Shown: in pieces, positions 17,168 through 25,828 of the stretch
Numbering within the stretch: position 1 is the stretch's first letter
How the letters are laid out: each line of letters begins with the position of its first letter
Source: Tatumella citrea
Lineage (GTDB): Bacteria > Pseudomonadota > Gammaproteobacteria > Enterobacterales > Enterobacteriaceae
Length of the DNA: 64,000 nucleotides
Reading direction: 5' to 3'
NCBI RefSeq assembly: GCF_002163585.1
Contig: NZ_CP015579.1
Span: 4,092,001 to 4,156,000 of the forward strand
Made by a program: the position numbers and the translations under genes
The notes under the pieces: model-generated
Databases searched by the model: none
Told to the model about the DNA's origin: nothing
Seen by the model: the letters and a program-made list of their open reading frames with translations, nothing else

Positions 17168-18079
17168 ATGAAACCGACCAGGCTTCCCCCGTTGCTCTCA
17201 CTACGTGCTTTCGATGCGGTAGCCAGGCTCGCAAGTTTCAAGCTGGCTGGTCAGGATATTGGTGTGACACCCACAGCGATCAGCCACCAGATCCGCATTC
17301 TGGAAGAAGCTCTGCAATGCCGGTTGTTTGAGCGCTCTGCAAAAGGTGTTTCCCTGACTCATAACGGAGCCATACTGTTCCGTGCGACCTCTGCCGCCTT
17401 TTCGACGCTTCGGTTGGCGGTCGAAGAGATTACCTCGCCAGGCCCCCGGGGAGCGGTCACACTAAGTACGACTTCAAATTTCATGACTCACTGGCTGATC
17501 CCCCGGTTACCCTCTTTACAACACTCCTGTCCTGATCTCGAACTGCATCTGCACACCAGTACTACCCTGGCGGATGTCAGTGGTTCGCTGGCCGACTGCG
17601 CTATACGCTACAGCCAACATGTGAACCCGACCCTGGCTAATATGCTGCTGTACAGGGACCGTTTTGTGCTGATAGCCAGCCCCGCGCTGGCAATAACCTG
17701 CAATGACGACCTGCAGCACCAGACACTGTTTCATATAGATAACCGGCAAATACCTCAGCCTTCACCAGACTGGAAACACTGGCAACAGGCATTTGGCCCG
17801 GCAGAACTCGATATTGATTCAGGAATACACTTCAATGATGAAACTCACGCCTTGCAGGCAGCGGTTGCCGGTCAGGGAGTGTTAATTGCCAGCGAATTAC
17901 TGGCCAGAGATGCGCTGAATAAGAAGATATTGCAGGCGCCTCTGGCGCAGAGTTTGCCGGGAGGGGAATATTATTTTGTGACCAGCCCGGAGAAACAGCA
18001 ATGGCCGGAAATACAGCAGCTATCCGGCTGGTTGGCAAAGGAATTTTCGGCAGCGTCATCTGCGAATAATATTAAATAA
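17168..18079 (+). CDS. LysR-family regulator, GcvA-like
   Basis: This 303-residue LysR-type regulator begins MKPTRLPPLLSLRAFDAV, the characteristic start of the GcvA/AmpR-like subgroup. An N-terminal winged helix-turn-helix follows (KLAGQDIGVTPTAISHQIRILE, roughly residues 25-46), then a periplasmic-binding-like effector domain. The ATG at 17168 is preferred because it matches the family N-terminus; a frame from 17078 would add 30 unlikely residues. It is divergent from the MFS pump and likely controls it from the intervening 107 bp. The inducer is unknown. Confidence 0.82.
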   Translation: MKPTRLPPLLSLRAFDAVARLASFKLAGQDIGVTPTAISHQIRILEEALQCRLFERSAKGVSLTHNGAILFRATSAAFSTLRLAVEEITSPGPRGAVTLSTTSNFMTHWLIPRLPSLQHSCPDLELHLHTSTTLADVSGSLADCAIRYSQHVNPTLANMLLYRDRFVLIASPALAITCNDDLQHQTLFHIDNRQIPQPSPDWKHWQQAFGPAELDIDSGIHFNDETHALQAAVAGQGVLIASELLARDALNKKILQAPLAQSLPGGEYYFVTSPEKQQWPEIQQLSGWLAKEFSAASSANNIK

Positions 18080-18359
18080 TCATGGCATCAGACCTGTGCC
18101 ATTATCCGTGAGATCAGGCTTGTCAACATGAAAATATTTGTGATAATTTTATTTATGCAGAGCAAAATATATTTCCGACAAACCATCTCAATTATCGTAG
18201 GCAATTAACCTGCATAACCCAAAAATACCAAAATATAGTTCTGTTTCTGGCAATATATTCAGCTATTTTTGCCCTAAACTTGAAACCCGTCACAGTTTTA
18301 TACTAAGGTAAATATATATCGATTTATGTCGATATCTTTTAGCCTTATTCTTTTGGCTT

Positions 18360-18419
18360 CTTATAGCTTTCTTTCCCTTCTGTTTTTCCGGTTATTTCCA
18401 TGGCAACGAAAGCTATAAG
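18360..18419 (+). promoter_or_regulatory. Inverted repeat in the leader of the ProP-like gene
   Basis: In the 372-bp gap before the transporter gene, CTTATAGCTTTC (18360-18371) and GAAAGCTATAAG (18408-18419) form a perfect 12-bp inverted repeat around 36 nt. The right arm ends 32 bp before the ATG, so a transcript from an upstream promoter would carry this stem in its leader. Function is unknown; RNA structure or a protein-binding site are both possible. Confidence 0.5.
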
Positions 18420-18451
18420 GCGCCCTCATTGACCGCGTTATTGAGGACTGT

Positions 18452-19930
18452 ATGACGAGCACCAGCACCAGCAACAGCACCGAAAAACAGAAAAAACATT
18501 TCTGGAATAAAAAACAAAAAGAACTGACCGTCGATGATATTACTATCGTCGATAACGATATGCTGAAACGCGCCGTAGGTGCAGCAGCACTGGGCAACGC
18601 CATGGAATGGTTCGATTTTGGCGTATTCAGCTACCTGGCAGTGACTATCGGTAAAGTATTTTTTGCTGATGCCAGCGCCACCGCTCAGCTGATTGCTACC
18701 TTCGGTACTTTCGCGGCTGCTTTCCTGGTCCGCCCGTTGGGTGGGCTGGTATTTGGTCCGTTAGGTGACCGTTACGGACGCCAACGAATTCTGGCCATCA
18801 CCATGATTATGATGGCTATCGGTACCTTCTGTATCGGGCTAATTCCCTCTTATAACAGCATCGGTATTATGGCACCGCTGTTACTGCTGGCTGCCCGTCT
18901 GTTACAGGGCTTCTCGACCGGTGGTGAATACGGTGGCGCGGCAACCTTTATTGCCGAATATTCTACCGATAACCGTCGCGGGTTTATGGGTAGTTTCCTG
19001 GAGTTTGGTACCCTGGGCGGATACCTGCTGGGGGCCGGTCTGGTCACGCTGCTGACTTCAGTGATGCCGGCACAAACGATGCTGGACTGGGGCTGGAGAA
19101 TTCCTTTCTTTATTGCAGCACCACTGGGTCTGTTTGGGTTATATGTTCGTCTGAAACTGGAAGAAACTCCGGCTTTCCAGCAGCATATGGAAAAGCAGGA
19201 AGCTCTGGAACACAGCAAACCACGTCTGAATTTATGGCAGATGCTGAATAAATACCGCGCACAGATGCTGAAATGTATCGGGCTGGTATTACTGTTCAAT
19301 GTTTCCAATTATATGCTGACTTCTTACATGCCAAGCTACCTGACCGGAATCCTTGGTCTGAGCGAATTAAGCAGCCTGTTGCTGGTGATGGTGGTGATGT
19401 TTGTGATGATGCCACTGACACTGTTCTGGGGACACTGGACTGACCGTGTTGGTCGCCGTCCTGTCATTGCCGGTGGAGCAATTGGTCTGCTGGTACTGTC
19501 AATTCCATGTCTGATGCTGATTGGTTCCGGAAGTATGTGGGGCGTGTTTGCCGGACTGATTATTCTTGGTGTGGTACATACCTGTTTCAGTGGAACTATG
19601 CCTGCTACTCTGCCGGCGCTGTTCACCACAGATATCCGTTACAGCGCACTGGCAATTGGCTTTAATGTTTCAGTATCACTGTTTGGTGGTACGACCCCGT
19701 TACTGACAGCATGGCTGGTAGATAAGACTCACAATGTGATGATTCCGGCTTATTATCTGATGGCTGCGGGTGTGGTGGGACTGATCACTGTATTCACCTT
19801 GCGTGAAACTGCACGTAAACCATTACGTGGTTCTACCCCTGCGGTAGCAACCAAAGCGGAAGCCCTGGTACTTATCAAAAAGCTACAACGCCGTAAGAAA
19901 AATGCGGAAGCTCAGACTCCTGCACAATAA
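18452..19930 (+). CDS. ProP-like proline/glycine-betaine:H+ symporter (MHS family)
   Basis: This 492-residue, 12-helix transporter of the metabolite:H+ symporter family closely follows E. coli ProP: LGNAMEWFDFGVF, GPLGDRYGRQRILAITMIMM, FSTGGEYGGAATFIAEY, NRRGFMGSFLEFG and DWGWRIPFFIA are all present. The N-terminus is polar and Ser/Thr/Lys-rich. The C-terminus is only about 30 residues past the last helix and lacks the long osmosensing coiled coil of E. coli ProP, so osmotic control may differ. Other MHS substrates remain possible. An inverted repeat lies in its leader and a strong terminator follows. Confidence 0.82.
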   Translation: MTSTSTSNSTEKQKKHFWNKKQKELTVDDITIVDNDMLKRAVGAAALGNAMEWFDFGVFSYLAVTIGKVFFADASATAQLIATFGTFAAAFLVRPLGGLVFGPLGDRYGRQRILAITMIMMAIGTFCIGLIPSYNSIGIMAPLLLLAARLLQGFSTGGEYGGAATFIAEYSTDNRRGFMGSFLEFGTLGGYLLGAGLVTLLTSVMPAQTMLDWGWRIPFFIAAPLGLFGLYVRLKLEETPAFQQHMEKQEALEHSKPRLNLWQMLNKYRAQMLKCIGLVLLFNVSNYMLTSYMPSYLTGILGLSELSSLLLVMVVMFVMMPLTLFWGHWTDRVGRRPVIAGGAIGLLVLSIPCLMLIGSGSMWGVFAGLIILGVVHTCFSGTMPATLPALFTTDIRYSALAIGFNVSVSLFGGTTPLLTAWLVDKTHNVMIPAYYLMAAGVVGLITVFTLRETARKPLRGSTPAVATKAEALVLIKKLQRRKKNAEAQTPAQ

Positions 19931-19943
19931 TCTGTCGATATAC

Positions 19944-19968
19944 TTCACGCCGGCCAGCCCGGCGTGAA
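19944..19968 (+). terminator. Terminator of the ProP-like gene
   Basis: TTCACGCCGG pairs perfectly with CCGGCGTGAA across a 5-nt loop, then CTCTTTTC. It lies 14 bp after the stop codon. Confidence 0.8.
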
Positions 19969-20252
19969 CTCTTTTCAGTTTAAGCCCGCCGACACCAGTA
20001 TTATCCCCGATAGTTTCCACAAAAAACCGGCATGCCCGGTAATGCTCACTCCCCACCGGATTAAAGTTAAATCAACTACTCTCTGTGCCGCATTTTCCCC
20101 GCGACTCATACCGTGAAAATCGCACATTTGCAGGTCGCGGTAAGTGCAGACGCAGGCCACCAGTCATTATCTGTTATGACCCGCGTTTTATCGCCCAAAA
20201 GCAGCCCGGAGCAGAAGACTGCAAGGGAAAATTGCCCTTTCCGGGAGCGTAT

Positions 20253-21680
20253 TCAGAATACCTGACGGCTGTAGGCTGTCGCACTGTTCTCCGGCAGAGT
20301 GGCCCAGAGTGGCTGTAGTCGCTGAAAGGCCTGGCGTAATGTTTGCTCATCTGCGCTGAAAGGCATACGCAGATAACGGTCAAAAGCCCCTGACAGGCCA
20401 AATCTTGTACCGGTTCCCAGTAATATTCCGACATCACTGGCCCGCGACGCAAATCCTGTGGACTGCATACCCGGCAGTTCAACCCAGAAAGAGAGCCCGC
20501 CTGGCGGAGTGAGAGTCTTCCACTCAGGGAAATATTCCTGCATCAGACGCTGGCAGGTATCACGGTGCTGTTTCAGCATGGCACGGCGCTGTGGCAAAAA
20601 CTGATCACTGTTATCCAGTAACCATCCGGTTGCCAGCTGGCTCAGTAGTGGTGAGCCTAAATCCAGCGAATCCCGAATTTGTATCAGAGAAGTGATCAGT
20701 GAAGATGAAGCCCGAATCCAGCCGATCCGTAACCCACCCCAGAAACTTTTAGCGGCAGAGCCCAGACTGATAACCATCTCACTGTCGGGAAACGCTGCAA
20801 CCGGCCGGGGAGGTGGCTGGTGATACCAAAGTTCAGCCAGGGTTTCATCAATCACCAGTGGTGTGCGTGTCCGGGCTGCAATTGCAGTGATCTCAGCCCT
20901 GCTGGCCTCATCCATGCAATATCCCGTCGGGTTATGATAATCCGCAATCAGATAAGCCAGACGGGGTGAGGTCTGGGCAATGGTCGCTTTCAGCCCGGCA
21001 ATATCCCAGCGCCCGGATAATAAAGGCACTCCCACCGCCTGACAGGATGCTCCGCGAATGGCCCCCAGCGCTGAAGGATAGGTCGGGTGGTCCACCAAAA
21101 CCCGATCCCCCGGCCCTGCCAGCAAGCGTAAAATCAGGGCCAGCCCGCTGACGGCTCCGTTAACCACCATAACCTGATCCGGCGTAGTTGGCAGACCTCG
21201 CTGACAATAACGCCGGGCAATAGATTCTCTCAGGGACAGCGTCCCTTTCTGGTTATAACCTGAGGTCTGCAAATGGCCCGGCAACAACTCCATCGCATGG
21301 CTGTAAGCCTGATGAATTTCCGGCCCAGCCACCGGCGATGCGGTTGACAGATCCAGTTGAGCACCAGACGACATTGTGCCGGGAACAGCCACACTGCTGG
21401 CGGGGATCACCACCTGACTGCCACTTCCCTGACGGCTTTGCAAAAAGCCCTGGTCACGCAGTTGAGTCAGCGCACTGCTGACCGTGGTACGGCTAATATT
21501 CAGGCCAGAGGCCATTTCCCGCTCACCGGGTAGCCGGGTTCCCTGCACCAGCCGGCCATCAAGAATCAGCAAACGCAATGCCGCAGCCAGCTGCTGCCAC
21601 AAAGGAATCCGGGAAGGCGTCTGCTGCCAGTGCCCAAGCATCTGAATCAGTGACTGATGGCCAAACCGTCTTGATGACAT
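20253..21680 (-). CDS. yczR: MocR-family regulator (GntR HTH + aminotransferase fold), YczR-type
   Basis: This 475-residue protein combines an N-terminal GntR winged helix (LPGEREMASGLNISRTTVSS, about residues 50-69) with a class I aminotransferase-like domain. PLP-site motifs are visible: DYHNPTGYC, VIDETLAELWY and the Schiff-base lysine in SAAKSFWGGLRIGW. It is divergent from a YczE-type membrane protein gene, the arrangement that defines the YczR subgroup of MocR regulators. These use PLP or an amino-compound adduct as effector and activate yczE. Spaced repeats in the 81-bp intergenic region are candidate binding sites. Only its own operator context supports the subgroup name. Confidence 0.88.
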   Translation of the reverse strand: MSSRRFGHQSLIQMLGHWQQTPSRIPLWQQLAAALRLLILDGRLVQGTRLPGEREMASGLNISRTTVSSALTQLRDQGFLQSRQGSGSQVVIPASSVAVPGTMSSGAQLDLSTASPVAGPEIHQAYSHAMELLPGHLQTSGYNQKGTLSLRESIARRYCQRGLPTTPDQVMVVNGAVSGLALILRLLAGPGDRVLVDHPTYPSALGAIRGASCQAVGVPLLSGRWDIAGLKATIAQTSPRLAYLIADYHNPTGYCMDEASRAEITAIAARTRTPLVIDETLAELWYHQPPPRPVAAFPDSEMVISLGSAAKSFWGGLRIGWIRASSSLITSLIQIRDSLDLGSPLLSQLATGWLLDNSDQFLPQRRAMLKQHRDTCQRLMQEYFPEWKTLTPPGGLSFWVELPGMQSTGFASRASDVGILLGTGTRFGLSGAFDRYLRMPFSADEQTLRQAFQRLQPLWATLPENSATAYSRQVF

Positions 21681-21685
21681 ATGCG

Positions 21686-21746
21686 ATCCACTTTTTCGAA
21701 ACTGGCTATTAATTAGTAATCCATTTCAGATGACAATCAGTCCACT
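21686..21746. promoter_or_regulatory. Three direct repeats in the yczR-yczE divergent promoter
   Basis: ATCCACT (21686-21692), ATCCATT (21719-21725) and GTCCACT (21740-21746) are same-orientation copies of one 7-mer, spaced 33 and 21 bp, i.e. close to three and two helical turns. MocR regulators are known to bind direct repeats on one DNA face, so these are good candidate operators. Confidence 0.6.
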
Positions 21747-21761
21747 GTCAACCGGAAAATA

Positions 21762-22376
21762 ATGAGAAATAAGATGCTGAAGAGATTGCTGCAACTCTAT
21801 GTTGGCTTAACGCTGTACGGAATTTCCTGTGGTATGTATATGCACACCGGGCTGGGTGCCGATCCGTGGGATGTCTTTCATCTGGGTGTTGCACAAACCC
21901 TCTCCGTTAATGTCGGTACCGTGATGATCGTGACCGGAGCACTGGTACTGCTGCTGTGGATTCCGCTGCGCCAAAGACCGGGGTTGGGAACGCTGAGTAA
22001 TGTGGTCGTCCTGGGACTGGCCGCTGCCGCTGCGCTGGCCATTATGCCACCACTGACCTCACTGACAGCCCGCTGGCTGATGCTGGCCGCCGCCATTGTA
22101 CTGAATGCTATTGCCACGGTGATGTACATCTGTGCCGGATTTGGTCCCGGACCACGTGACGGGCTGATGACTGGTTTGCACCGTCGTACCGGCTGGTCAC
22201 TGCGGCTGATCCGTACCTCGATTGAAGTCACTGTATTACTGATTGGCTGGGCTCTCGGTGGCAATTTCGGACCAGGTACCATTATTTATGCACTGGCTAT
22301 CGGCCCGATGATTCAGTTCTTCCTGCCCTGGTTCAGACAAGGTAGCCATCTGATATCACCTCAGAAAACCGGATAG
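21762..22376 (+). CDS. yczE: YczE-family inner membrane protein
   Basis: This 204-residue protein has five to six hydrophobic segments and the YczE/YitT-like signatures GLGADPWDVFHLG (N-terminal half) and GFGPGPRDGLMTGLHRRTG in the second half. YczE proteins are integral membrane proteins of unknown transport function, typically controlled by a divergent MocR regulator, as here. The start at 21762 has GGA five bases upstream; an ATG four codons later is an alternative. It is probably monocistronic. Confidence 0.85.
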   Translation: MRNKMLKRLLQLYVGLTLYGISCGMYMHTGLGADPWDVFHLGVAQTLSVNVGTVMIVTGALVLLLWIPLRQRPGLGTLSNVVVLGLAAAAALAIMPPLTSLTARWLMLAAAIVLNAIATVMYICAGFGPGPRDGLMTGLHRRTGWSLRLIRTSIEVTVLLIGWALGGNFGPGTIIYALAIGPMIQFFLPWFRQGSHLISPQKTG

Positions 22377-22555
22377 ACCCCGCTGGTCGTACAGGATGCA
22401 GAAAAGACGCCTTAACCTGGGAGGCTGGTCAGCAAATCCGGCGAATAACCAGAAGCATCGCAAATACTGTGAACTGCTTTGTTAATTCAGCGGATGATAG
22501 TCGTCCAAAATCATGTAGTATGGACGGCTATCGTTTTGACCATAACGGGAAATCA

Positions 22556-22738
22556 ATGAAAGAGACCGTAATCAGTTTTATTTTCAGTGCCGTTTTTTTT
22601 GCTGTGTTCTGGGGTCTGGCAATGTGGTTCTGGCAATGGAAAAAAGCGCATGTCAAATTACCACGGGCAATCATAATTTCCGTGATTTCGGGGTTACTTT
22701 ACGCCGTATTTCAGTTACTGGTTAAGAATATGATGTAA
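22556..22738 (+). CDS. Small two-helix inner membrane protein
   Basis: I do not recognise this 60-residue protein. It starts at the ATG preceded by AACGGGAAATCA and consists mainly of two hydrophobic helices (about residues 5-25, ending FWQWKK, and 38-55) separated by a short basic loop KKAHVKLPR. This is consistent with a hairpin in the inner membrane, with the loop facing the cytoplasm. A longer frame from 22469 adds a polar stretch with no ribosome-binding site and is not supported. It stands alone, 180 bp after yczE. Confidence 0.6.
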   Translation: MKETVISFIFSAVFFAVFWGLAMWFWQWKKAHVKLPRAIIISVISGLLYAVFQLLVKNMM

Positions 22739-22808
22739 GCGGTTTTCCGTGAAATTGCCCTGCCCGGACAGTTCCCTTACCCAGGCAGCGGCTCTGTCCA
22801 CCGGGGAT

Positions 22809-23189
22809 TCAGCTTATTGCATAGGTTTCAATTTCGACCCGTTGCCAGGTCCGCAGCATAGAATCTACCTGAACTAAAGTACTCGCCGGACGAATATCTC
22901 CGAAAGTTTCCAGGTGGGCTTTTGCCACCAGCTGCGCATCGTTAATATCTCTGACATACACCACTGTACGCACCACATCGGACATTTGCATTTCGGCTTT
23001 AGCTACTACCTCACTGATAGTCTTCAAAATAGCTACCGTCTGCTGATAAGCATCGTTGTGTTCATAATCTGGCGATGCGCAGGTCCCTGAAATATGCAGA
23101 TGATTACCTGCTTTCACTGCCCTTGAATAACCGAATACAGATTCGAATGCACCGCCGGAAGAAATCGTGACTTTGTCAGTGTTTTTCAT
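22809..23189 (-). CDS. RidA/YjgF family protein
   Basis: This 126-residue cytoplasmic protein belongs to the RidA (YjgF/YER057c/UK114) family of trimers, which hydrolyse reactive enamine/imine intermediates from PLP enzymes. The catalytic Arg is in IRPASTLVQVDSM (Arg100) and the conserved acidic residue follows in VEIETYA (near residue 119), so deaminase chemistry is plausible. The sequence differs enough from canonical RidA to belong to another Rid subgroup. ATG is preceded by AAAGGAATATT. No partner gene is adjacent on the same strand. Confidence 0.85.
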   Translation of the reverse strand: MKNTDKVTISSGGAFESVFGYSRAVKAGNHLHISGTCASPDYEHNDAYQQTVAILKTISEVVAKAEMQMSDVVRTVVYVRDINDAQLVAKAHLETFGDIRPASTLVQVDSMLRTWQRVEIETYAIS

Positions 23190-23869
23190 AATATTCCTTT
23201 GTTCATCGTATTATCAGAGAATTAATAAACGGGCTCAGATAAATATTCACGGGCCACCATTATTATTCACGGGGAAAAGTATCGGTGACTATCATGATGC
23301 TATCCGCTTAACAGCTTATGTCGGATTCCCTGAGTGGATGACTCTGAGAGGGATACCCTGCTTTGAATATTTATAGGTTTTTTTTCACCCCGGATGAATA
23401 GTGGTTTCCTGCTGCGTTGTATAGGCATGCCCTATAGCACTCTGCATTTAACAATTTATTTACCTGAATCCGCGTGGCGTTGTCTTATACCAGCCAGCCT
23501 GTCAGCATTGCCAGCTGACGGGTTCATAACAGGGAGAGATAATAACCGATACCCCGGTATCACAGGGCTCTGGCTGGCGGGGCTGGCAAAGCCTTATAAT
23601 AATCACTGGCCTTTTGATTAAGAAAATATTAATTCAGATAAACCTTCTACTGCCCGGCATCCGTAATGTATGAACAGCTCAGTGTTTTTTATGCTGAAAA
23701 TAACCACCTACTGAACAATGGCAGTGGCCATCACTAAAATTTATTTTATCGCATACTGAATTATTTTTATGAGACTGTTCACAACCTGAGTAAAATATCA
23801 ATAAATTTATATTATGGATATTAGCCGTTTTTGTCGCTATTATTATTCCGGTCATTAAAGGAGTAAAAA
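23190..23869. other. 680-bp gap without convincing genes
   Basis: This AT-rich stretch between the divergent RidA and Rob-like genes has short open frames on the plus strand, but none has a ribosome-binding site or recognisable protein. It should hold the promoters of both neighbours. A short palindromic element TATAGG-CATGC-CCTATA occurs near 23420-23437. Nothing else stands out. Confidence 0.5.
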
Positions 23870-24739
23870 ATGAATACGTTTACCCGTGATCTTATTGACT
23901 GGATTGAAAAAAATCTGGAAGGAAAACTCACTATCGATGATGTCTCGGCGAAAGCCGGTTACAGCAAATGGCATCTGCAACGTATGTTCAGGGATGATAC
24001 CGGGTTTCAGCTGGCCTCTTATATCCGCTACCGGAAACTCAATAAAGCGGCGTTGATTTTGAAAATGACCGATATGCCAGCGGTCGAAATCAGCGAATTA
24101 CTGGGATTCAGCTCACAACAGACATTTACCCGGGCGTTTACCCGCCATTTCGGTAGCGCTCCGGGACAATACCGTAGCAGCCACGAATGGCATTTTCGCG
24201 GTATGGTCGCCAGAGCACACCATCACAGTGATGCGCTGCCAGAAGCTGAAATTGTCACTCAGGGACCAGATACTATTCAGGGTACCAGTCTTAGCTATTA
24301 CTGTGACCATAATGAACTTGAAGATATTGGTTACCATCATCTTCATCGTGAACGCATCGTCGGGGAAATTCTGGCGATGAGAAAAGGCTCACTGCCCGGA
24401 TGCATGGCCGAGCATTTTGAACCTGACCCGGAGAGCGGTAAGGTCAGGTTTACGTTGACGTTTAATACTTCACCGCAGGGCATTATTATCAGGCCACCTG
24501 AGTCGGGCCGTTTTTTACGCTTTCAATTCTCCGGGACACAGCAACAGTTTGTAGATATGCAGGCGACCATTTACCAGCATGTCATGCCATTTCGCCCGGA
24601 AGCACGTCGTAACGGACAGGATATTTTTATCTGCCAGCACAAGTATCAACCCGACCAGCCATTACCAGAAACCTTCTCCGGTAATTATTATATCCCGGTA
24701 TCTCCGGCGACTAAGGCAGAGCACGACTGGCTGGTATAG
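23870..24739 (+). CDS. Rob-like AraC/XylS regulator
   Basis: This 289-residue protein has exactly the length and architecture of E. coli Rob. An N-terminal two-HTH AraC domain holds DDVSAKAGYSKWHLQRMF (23-40) and GFSSQQTFTRAFTRHFG (84-100). A C-terminal GyrI-like effector-binding domain follows from about residue 120. The KWHLQRMF recognition helix is nearly identical to Rob/SoxS/MarA, so it should read mar/sox/rob-box promoters and control multidrug or stress genes. The C-terminal half is much more diverged than the DNA-binding half, so this may be an extra paralogue with a different inducer rather than rob itself. The ribosome-binding site is AAAGGAG. Confidence 0.83.
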   Translation: MNTFTRDLIDWIEKNLEGKLTIDDVSAKAGYSKWHLQRMFRDDTGFQLASYIRYRKLNKAALILKMTDMPAVEISELLGFSSQQTFTRAFTRHFGSAPGQYRSSHEWHFRGMVARAHHHSDALPEAEIVTQGPDTIQGTSLSYYCDHNELEDIGYHHLHRERIVGEILAMRKGSLPGCMAEHFEPDPESGKVRFTLTFNTSPQGIIIRPPESGRFLRFQFSGTQQQFVDMQATIYQHVMPFRPEARRNGQDIFICQHKYQPDQPLPETFSGNYYIPVSPATKAEHDWLV

Positions 24740-24828
24740 TCGCTATATCAACACCTGGCCCTGTCCTGCACATAGCATCATCCTGGCCACGGGTGATGCT
24801 GTCATCATATGCCCCGGAGTTTATGAAA

Positions 24829-25146
24829 ATGAAGAACCTGATAACACTGCTATTGTTGATATTTGTTGCAGTAAGCTCTTTTTCCGCCGCCGCTCAGTGG
24901 CCCCCGGAAACCGGAGCCAAAGTCCCCGGTAATGCGCTGGAATACCCCACCCGACTCTCCGCAGTAAATCAGTCACTGGAGCAAATGCTGAACCAGGGCG
25001 GCAAGATTATCTCCTCTTCCCTGGCGTCTGACGGCCCGGTGGTCACCCTCAGATTTCACCAGCATTATATTATCTGCCTGCTGAAAGGCGCGGGTAGCGG
25101 CTCAGACCAAAATGTCCCGACATCAAAATGCTATGCCATGAACTAA
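24829..25146 (+). CDS. Small secreted protein of unknown function
   Basis: I do not recognise this 105-residue protein. It begins with a clear Sec signal peptide (MKNLITLLLLIFVAVSSFSA, cleavage likely after AAA before QWPPE). The mature part is about 80 residues with two cysteines (YIICLLKG and SKCYAMN) that could form a periplasmic disulfide. I chose the second ATG at 24829, spaced 9 nt from CCCCGGAG; the ATG at 24823 is only 3 nt from it. It follows the Rob-like regulator gene by about 90 bp on the same strand. Their co-regulation is only a possibility. Confidence 0.6.
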   Translation: MKNLITLLLLIFVAVSSFSAAAQWPPETGAKVPGNALEYPTRLSAVNQSLEQMLNQGGKIISSSLASDGPVVTLRFHQHYIICLLKGAGSGSDQNVPTSKCYAMN

Positions 25147-25264
25147 CGGTTTCGACTGGCAGTTAAAAATGAGCGTTACGGAGCATCGATTGACGTTTTC
25201 AGGGCTGTAGCATTTCTTTATCAGGGTTAGCCTGTCTGCTATTAACCCCTGACGGAGAACAATG

Positions 25265-25828
25265 ATGCCATCGATCATCCCCCGCATTACTGGCATTGCT
25301 ATTATGGCCATTGCCAGTACGGTAGCCAGCGCTGCCACCTTTCATCTGAGCAGTCCGCAGACTCCCGGTGGCCACTTCCTGCCGGCACAGACCCTGAGTG
25401 CCTCTTATGGTTTTGGTTGCCATGGAGGAAATCTGTCGCCGGAATTTCAGTGGAGCCATCCACCAGCTGGCACTAAAAGCTTTGCTCTGAACATCTTTGA
25501 CAAAGATGCTCCTACCGGGATGGGGTGGATACAATGGCAGGTCGTCAATATTCCCGGCAATCAGTTAACACTGCCCACAGGATTTAGCCATCAGCCCCAG
25601 AATACTGCGAATGGAATACTTGAAACCCGCACGGATTATGGTGTTGCCGGTTATGCCGGGCCATGCCCGCCGTCTGGCCAGCTGCATCACTATGTTGTGA
25701 CCTTAACGGCATTGAAAGTAGCGCAATTGCCGGGGATCTCTGCTGCATCAACACCGGCAATGGTTGGCTATATGGTGAACGCCAATGCTCTGGGTAAAAC
25801 ACAGCTGACAATCACGGCTCAGCGTTAA
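25265..25828 (+). CDS. Periplasmic PEBP/YbhB-YbcL family protein
   Basis: This 187-residue protein has a signal peptide (cleavage near ASA/ATF) and a phosphatidylethanolamine-binding-protein fold of the bacterial YbhB/YbcL type. The ligand-pocket motifs are visible: GGNLSPEFQWSHPP, FDKDAPTGMGWIQWQVVNIP and the second conserved region GPCPPSGQLHHYVV. YbcL-like proteins are periplasmic and some modulate host responses; the molecular role of most is unknown. ATGs at 25262 and 25265 are both possible; the second has 7-nt spacing from GGAG. Its 3' end overlaps the convergent AraC gene by 4 bp. Confidence 0.82.
   Translation: MPSIIPRITGIAIMAIASTVASAATFHLSSPQTPGGHFLPAQTLSASYGFGCHGGNLSPEFQWSHPPAGTKSFALNIFDKDAPTGMGWIQWQVVNIPGNQLTLPTGFSHQPQNTANGILETRTDYGVAGYAGPCPPSGQLHHYVVTLTALKVAQLPGISAASTPAMVGYMVNANALGKTQLTITAQR

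Noticed and set aside
23394-23621. 75-residue open frame
   Set aside because: No ribosome-binding site and no domain; treated as noncoding.
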